Source: [Muricauda] lutisoli (nom. illeg.)
GTDB lineage: Bacteria > Bacteroidota > Bacteroidia > Flavobacteriales > Flavobacteriaceae
Assembly: GCF_017313105.1 (NCBI RefSeq)
Contig: NZ_JAFLND010000001.1
Coordinates: 372,001 to 436,000, forward strand
Direction: 5' to 3'
Length of the DNA stretch: 64,000 nucleotides
The stretch's first letter is position 1; the number at the start of each line of letters is the position of its first letter. The notes below the pieces were generated by a model, which made no database searches, was not told where the DNA came from, and saw only the letters and a program-made list of their open reading frames with translations. The translations under genes and the position numbers were made by a program. Of the stretch, positions 62,135 through 64,000 are shown piece by piece.

Positions 62135-62821
62135 TCAGTGAGCATCTTCTTTAAGGTAGGATTTAAAGTTTTCTTTGAAACGATTTAGTCTCGGAATCGA
62201 AACATTTCTGATATAACTGTTGTTGGGATTTCGCTTTTCGTAGTCCTGATGGTATCCTTCTGCCATATAAAATTTTTCGAAAGGGGTCACCTCCGTTACT
62301 ATAGCACGGTCGCCATAGGCATTCTCAGACTCGAGTAAGCTAATATAATCTTGTATAATCTTCTTCTCCTCCTCGTTTTTGTAAAAGGCGATAGATCGGT
62401 ATTGGGCACCACGATCGGGTCCCTGTCGGTTAAGTGTTGTTGGATCGTGCGAACCAAAGAACACCTGCACCAATTGTCTGAAAGATATAACATTGGGGTC
62501 GTAATAAACTTCCACAGCTTCCGCATGATGCGTCCTGCCATAAGAAACCTCTTCGTAGGTCGGATTTTTTTCCGAACCACCTGAATAACCCGAATAAACT
62601 TCTTTAACGCCCTTAACGCTCTCAAAAATGGCTTCCACGCACCAGAAGCATCCACTGGCAAAATATGCGGTCTCATATTCTTGGAGTTGCTCTGCGCTCA
62701 ATTTAGTTGCCATATGGGTTTTGGATTCTTCCTTTTGGGCCACTTCTTGCTTGTTGGATTTGTTTTTGGGTTGGCAACTTACCGATGCCAATAAGAGTAG
62801 AATTAAAAATGGAGTTCTCAC
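62135..62821 (-). CDS. msrA: Peptide methionine sulfoxide reductase MsrA, lipoprotein form
   Basis: This 228-residue protein has an N-terminal signal that ends in SVSCQPK (Cys16), so it looks lipid-anchored in the envelope. The MsrA motif GCFWC (57-61, catalytic Cys58), the SGYSGG strand and GRTHHAEAVEVYYD are intact. Start is GTG at 62821. An internal Met at 37 could give a cytosolic form. It repairs Met sulfoxide S-epimer. Confidence 0.94.
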   Translation of the reverse strand: MRTPFLILLLLASVSCQPKNKSNKQEVAQKEESKTHMATKLSAEQLQEYETAYFASGCFWCVEAIFESVKGVKEVYSGYSGGSEKNPTYEEVSYGRTHHAEAVEVYYDPNVISFRQLVQVFFGSHDPTTLNRQGPDRGAQYRSIAFYKNEEEKKIIQDYISLLESENAYGDRAIVTEVTPFEKFYMAEGYHQDYEKRNPNNSYIRNVSIPRLNRFKENFKSYLKEDAH

Positions 62822-63231
62822 GATTTTTATTTTAGTTTCTTGTTTAGTAGCAATAAGATAACAACAATTACTCGGTAGGCCGTTAAAAAATGTTAATCAT
62901 CCAATTTGGGTTTCAAAATACCGCTGAAGGTTATAATTGATATTTATCATTTTTAGTTGTTTTTTCCTACACAAATCTACAAAATTATAATCCTTTTCCT
63001 ACAAATAAATAATTGATCCTCAATTAGTTACAAAGGATCAAAATGATGAATGATCGATGAAATGCACATGCGTTCGGTATGTTGTTTTTAAGCTCAAAAA
63101 CGTTCGTCGAGGATAAAAAACACTTCATCCGAAAAAAAATTATTCACCGAAAGAAAAGCGTCATTGAGCGATGGAAATCGAGTTGAACTTGTTCGCGAAA
63201 GTAATTTTACATCGTAAAACAAAACAAAGAC
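62822..63231. other. Non-coding interval upstream of msrA and the 78-residue protein gene
   Basis: This 410-nt AT-rich interval contains no gene I can support. A TAATTTTG box (minus strand, 62980-62987) lies 158 nt from the msrA start, and TAATTTTA at 63203-63210 could serve the plus-strand gene. Repeats of the type CCTACAAA (62966-63010) are seen near it. Confidence 0.35.
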
Positions 63232-63468
63232 ATGAAGACAATTTTCACCATTATCGCACTAACTTTTTTCGGAACTATGGCTTCTGCCCAAGATATTTCC
63301 AAAGAAATTAAAGTCGATGCTATTTCTGAAGGTGTTGAGTTGAATATCGATATCAACGATACTATCAAACAGGATACAAGAATGGTAAGGTTGTACAAGT
63401 TTAAAAACTCCCGTATTAAAAAGGAGCTTTCTTTTAAGACTAAAAAAAACAGAGCTAAATTGGCATAA
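63232..63468 (+). CDS. Small secreted protein
   Basis: This 78-residue protein has a signal peptide (about 1-19, ending ASAQ) and a mature, mostly polar part with an acidic middle (DAISEGVELNIDINDTIKQD) and a basic tail (KNSRIKKELSFKTKKNRAKLA). No family recognised. Immediately followed (2 nt) by a 34-residue membrane peptide gene. Confidence 0.6.
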   Translation: MKTIFTIIALTFFGTMASAQDISKEIKVDAISEGVELNIDINDTIKQDTRMVRLYKFKNSRIKKELSFKTKKNRAKLA

Positions 63469-63470
63469 TT

Positions 63471-63575
63471 ATGATAGTGGATATTTTAGTGCCCTTCGTG
63501 TTGTTTCTTAGTGTTGCCTTTGTTTTGGCAAGTATTGCCTTTTCCTTTCGAGAAAGAAAAAGTATAGAAGTTTAA
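63471..63575 (+). CDS. 34-residue single-helix membrane peptide
   Basis: ATG at 63471, TAA at 63573-63575. A hydrophobic helix fills about 3-25 (VDILVPFVLFLSVAF and VLASIAF) and a basic/acidic C-tail FRERKSIEV remains. It begins 2 nt after the stop of the 78-residue protein, so the two are probably co-translated. A strong terminator lies just after. No known family. Confidence 0.6.
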   Translation: MIVDILVPFVLFLSVAFVLASIAFSFRERKSIEV

Positions 63576-63599
63576 GTTTATATTGGAATATATTAGGAC

Positions 63600-63628
63600 A
63601 GGTCGGTGTTGAGCCGGCCTTTTTTTTA
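63600..63628 (+). terminator. Terminator after the 34-residue peptide gene
   Basis: AGGTCGG and CCGGCCT pair (one wobble) with a 6-nt loop and seven to eight T's. Confidence 0.85.
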
Positions 63629-63629
63629 T

Positions 63630-64000
63630 CTATGAGTCCACAGAGTTGAATTCTTCAATGACCTCTTCGAACTCGATACAGTAGTGGGTGCCCTTCTTTG
63701 AATAGTCTCGACTAATAGATCCCCTAAGTTGGCGAGCTAGGTTATAAATAAGCTTTAATCCCAAAGAATTGGAGGTTTTTGGGTTTATTTCCTCCGAATA
63801 TCCAACACCATTGTCGCCTAAATACATTTTGTAACGGTTTTCATCTAATTTTTCTACCGAGATATGTACTTCTCCATCGTTACCTTCTGTGATGCCATAT
63901 TTTAAGGCATTGGTAATGGTTTCATTAATAATCAAGCCCAAAGGGATTACGGTGTCTATACTTAGCTTGTAATCGGCTATGTCCAAATTCACCTTAACAT
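63630..64000 (-). CDS. Sensor histidine kinase, C-terminal ATPase part (5' end outside window)
   Basis: The reading frame is open to the right edge, so only the last ~123 residues are present; GTG 63992 is internal. The HATPase_c domain is seen: VIPLGLIINETITNALKYG (N-box), YLGDNGVGYSEE (G1 box, DNGVGY), NSLGLKLIYNLARQLRGSI (GLKL end). The N-box with IPLGLI and an LDIADYKLSID lead-in are typical of the HisKA_2/HWE-like group. The sensor part and any response regulator lie outside the window. Confidence 0.85.
   Translation of the reverse strand, partial: VKVNLDIADYKLSIDTVIPLGLIINETITNALKYGITEGNDGEVHISVEKLDENRYKMYLGDNGVGYSEEINPKTSNSLGLKLIYNLARQLRGSISRDYSKKGTHYCIEFEEVIEEFNSVDS

Overview
The window is chromosomal DNA from a member of the Bacteroidota, most probably a marine Flavobacteriaceae. 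This rests on four things seen in the sequence: repeated TAnnTTTG -7 promoter boxes with almost no Shine-Dalgarno sequences, a type IX secretion (type B) C-terminal domain, Bacteroidota-type families (DUF5606, PUR/DUF3276, YfiT, YajC next to a DUF1573 lipoprotein, long-form NusB), and moderate GC with AT-rich spacers. I see no rRNA, tRNA, CRISPR array, insertion sequence, prophage or plasmid origin. Coding density is high, with about 70 genes on both strands in short operons. Both edges cut genes: an M28 peptidase on the left and a histidine kinase on the right.

Layout. 1-5 kb: end of an M28 peptidase, small membrane proteins, a Vat-type acetyltransferase, a secreted ABM-fold protein and a fused cyclophilin-FKBP isomerase. 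4.7-5.4 kb: two tandem, mutually similar 27-28 residue membrane peptides, each with its own terminator, then a cold-shock protein. 5.4-10.2 kb: 1-Cys peroxiredoxin, YfiT, GNAT, thioredoxin-like, PUR and ABC exporter genes. 10.3-20.1 kb: nusB-DUF1573-yajC, a Tat-exported oxidoreductase, a DHFR-like protein, pepT, pyrD, a LysE exporter and HMG-CoA lyase. 20.2-31.9 kb: an orphan TonB receptor, guaB, a periplasmic thioredoxin, lysA, a LON-domain protein, sucC, a TerB-like protein, Hsp20 and uvrB. 32-38 kb: a T9SS cargo protein, an ABC-2 transporter, a protein with kinase-like residues and a nucleoid-associated protein. 38-44 kb: ctaA, cca, tsaC and three glycosyltransferases. 44-51 kb: dapD, ruvX-def, DUF5606 and a GH3-SGNH-GH20 hydrolase operon. 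51-59 kb: mazG, a MATE pump, a PAP2/GT39/flippase/GT2 envelope-sugar group, meaB and ohr. 59.4-62 kb: an ECF sigma factor, its probable anti-sigma factor and a DUF4097 protein with a long charged helix, behind a textbook ECF promoter. 62-64 kb: a lipoprotein MsrA, a small secreted protein followed by a 34-residue membrane peptide, and a histidine kinase fragment.

Functional themes. Several genes serve thiol and oxidant defence (peroxiredoxin, Ohr, MsrA, two thioredoxin-like proteins, YfiT), though they are scattered. Others serve DAP/lysine synthesis (dapD, lysA), pyrimidine and purine synthesis (pyrD, guaB), and envelope sugar transfer (five glycosyltransferases, a PAP2 phosphatase and a flippase-like protein). 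The least explained content is the set of microproteins at 4771-5013 and 63471-63575, the sigma/anti-sigma/DUF4097 unit, and the kinase-like protein at 35585-36661.
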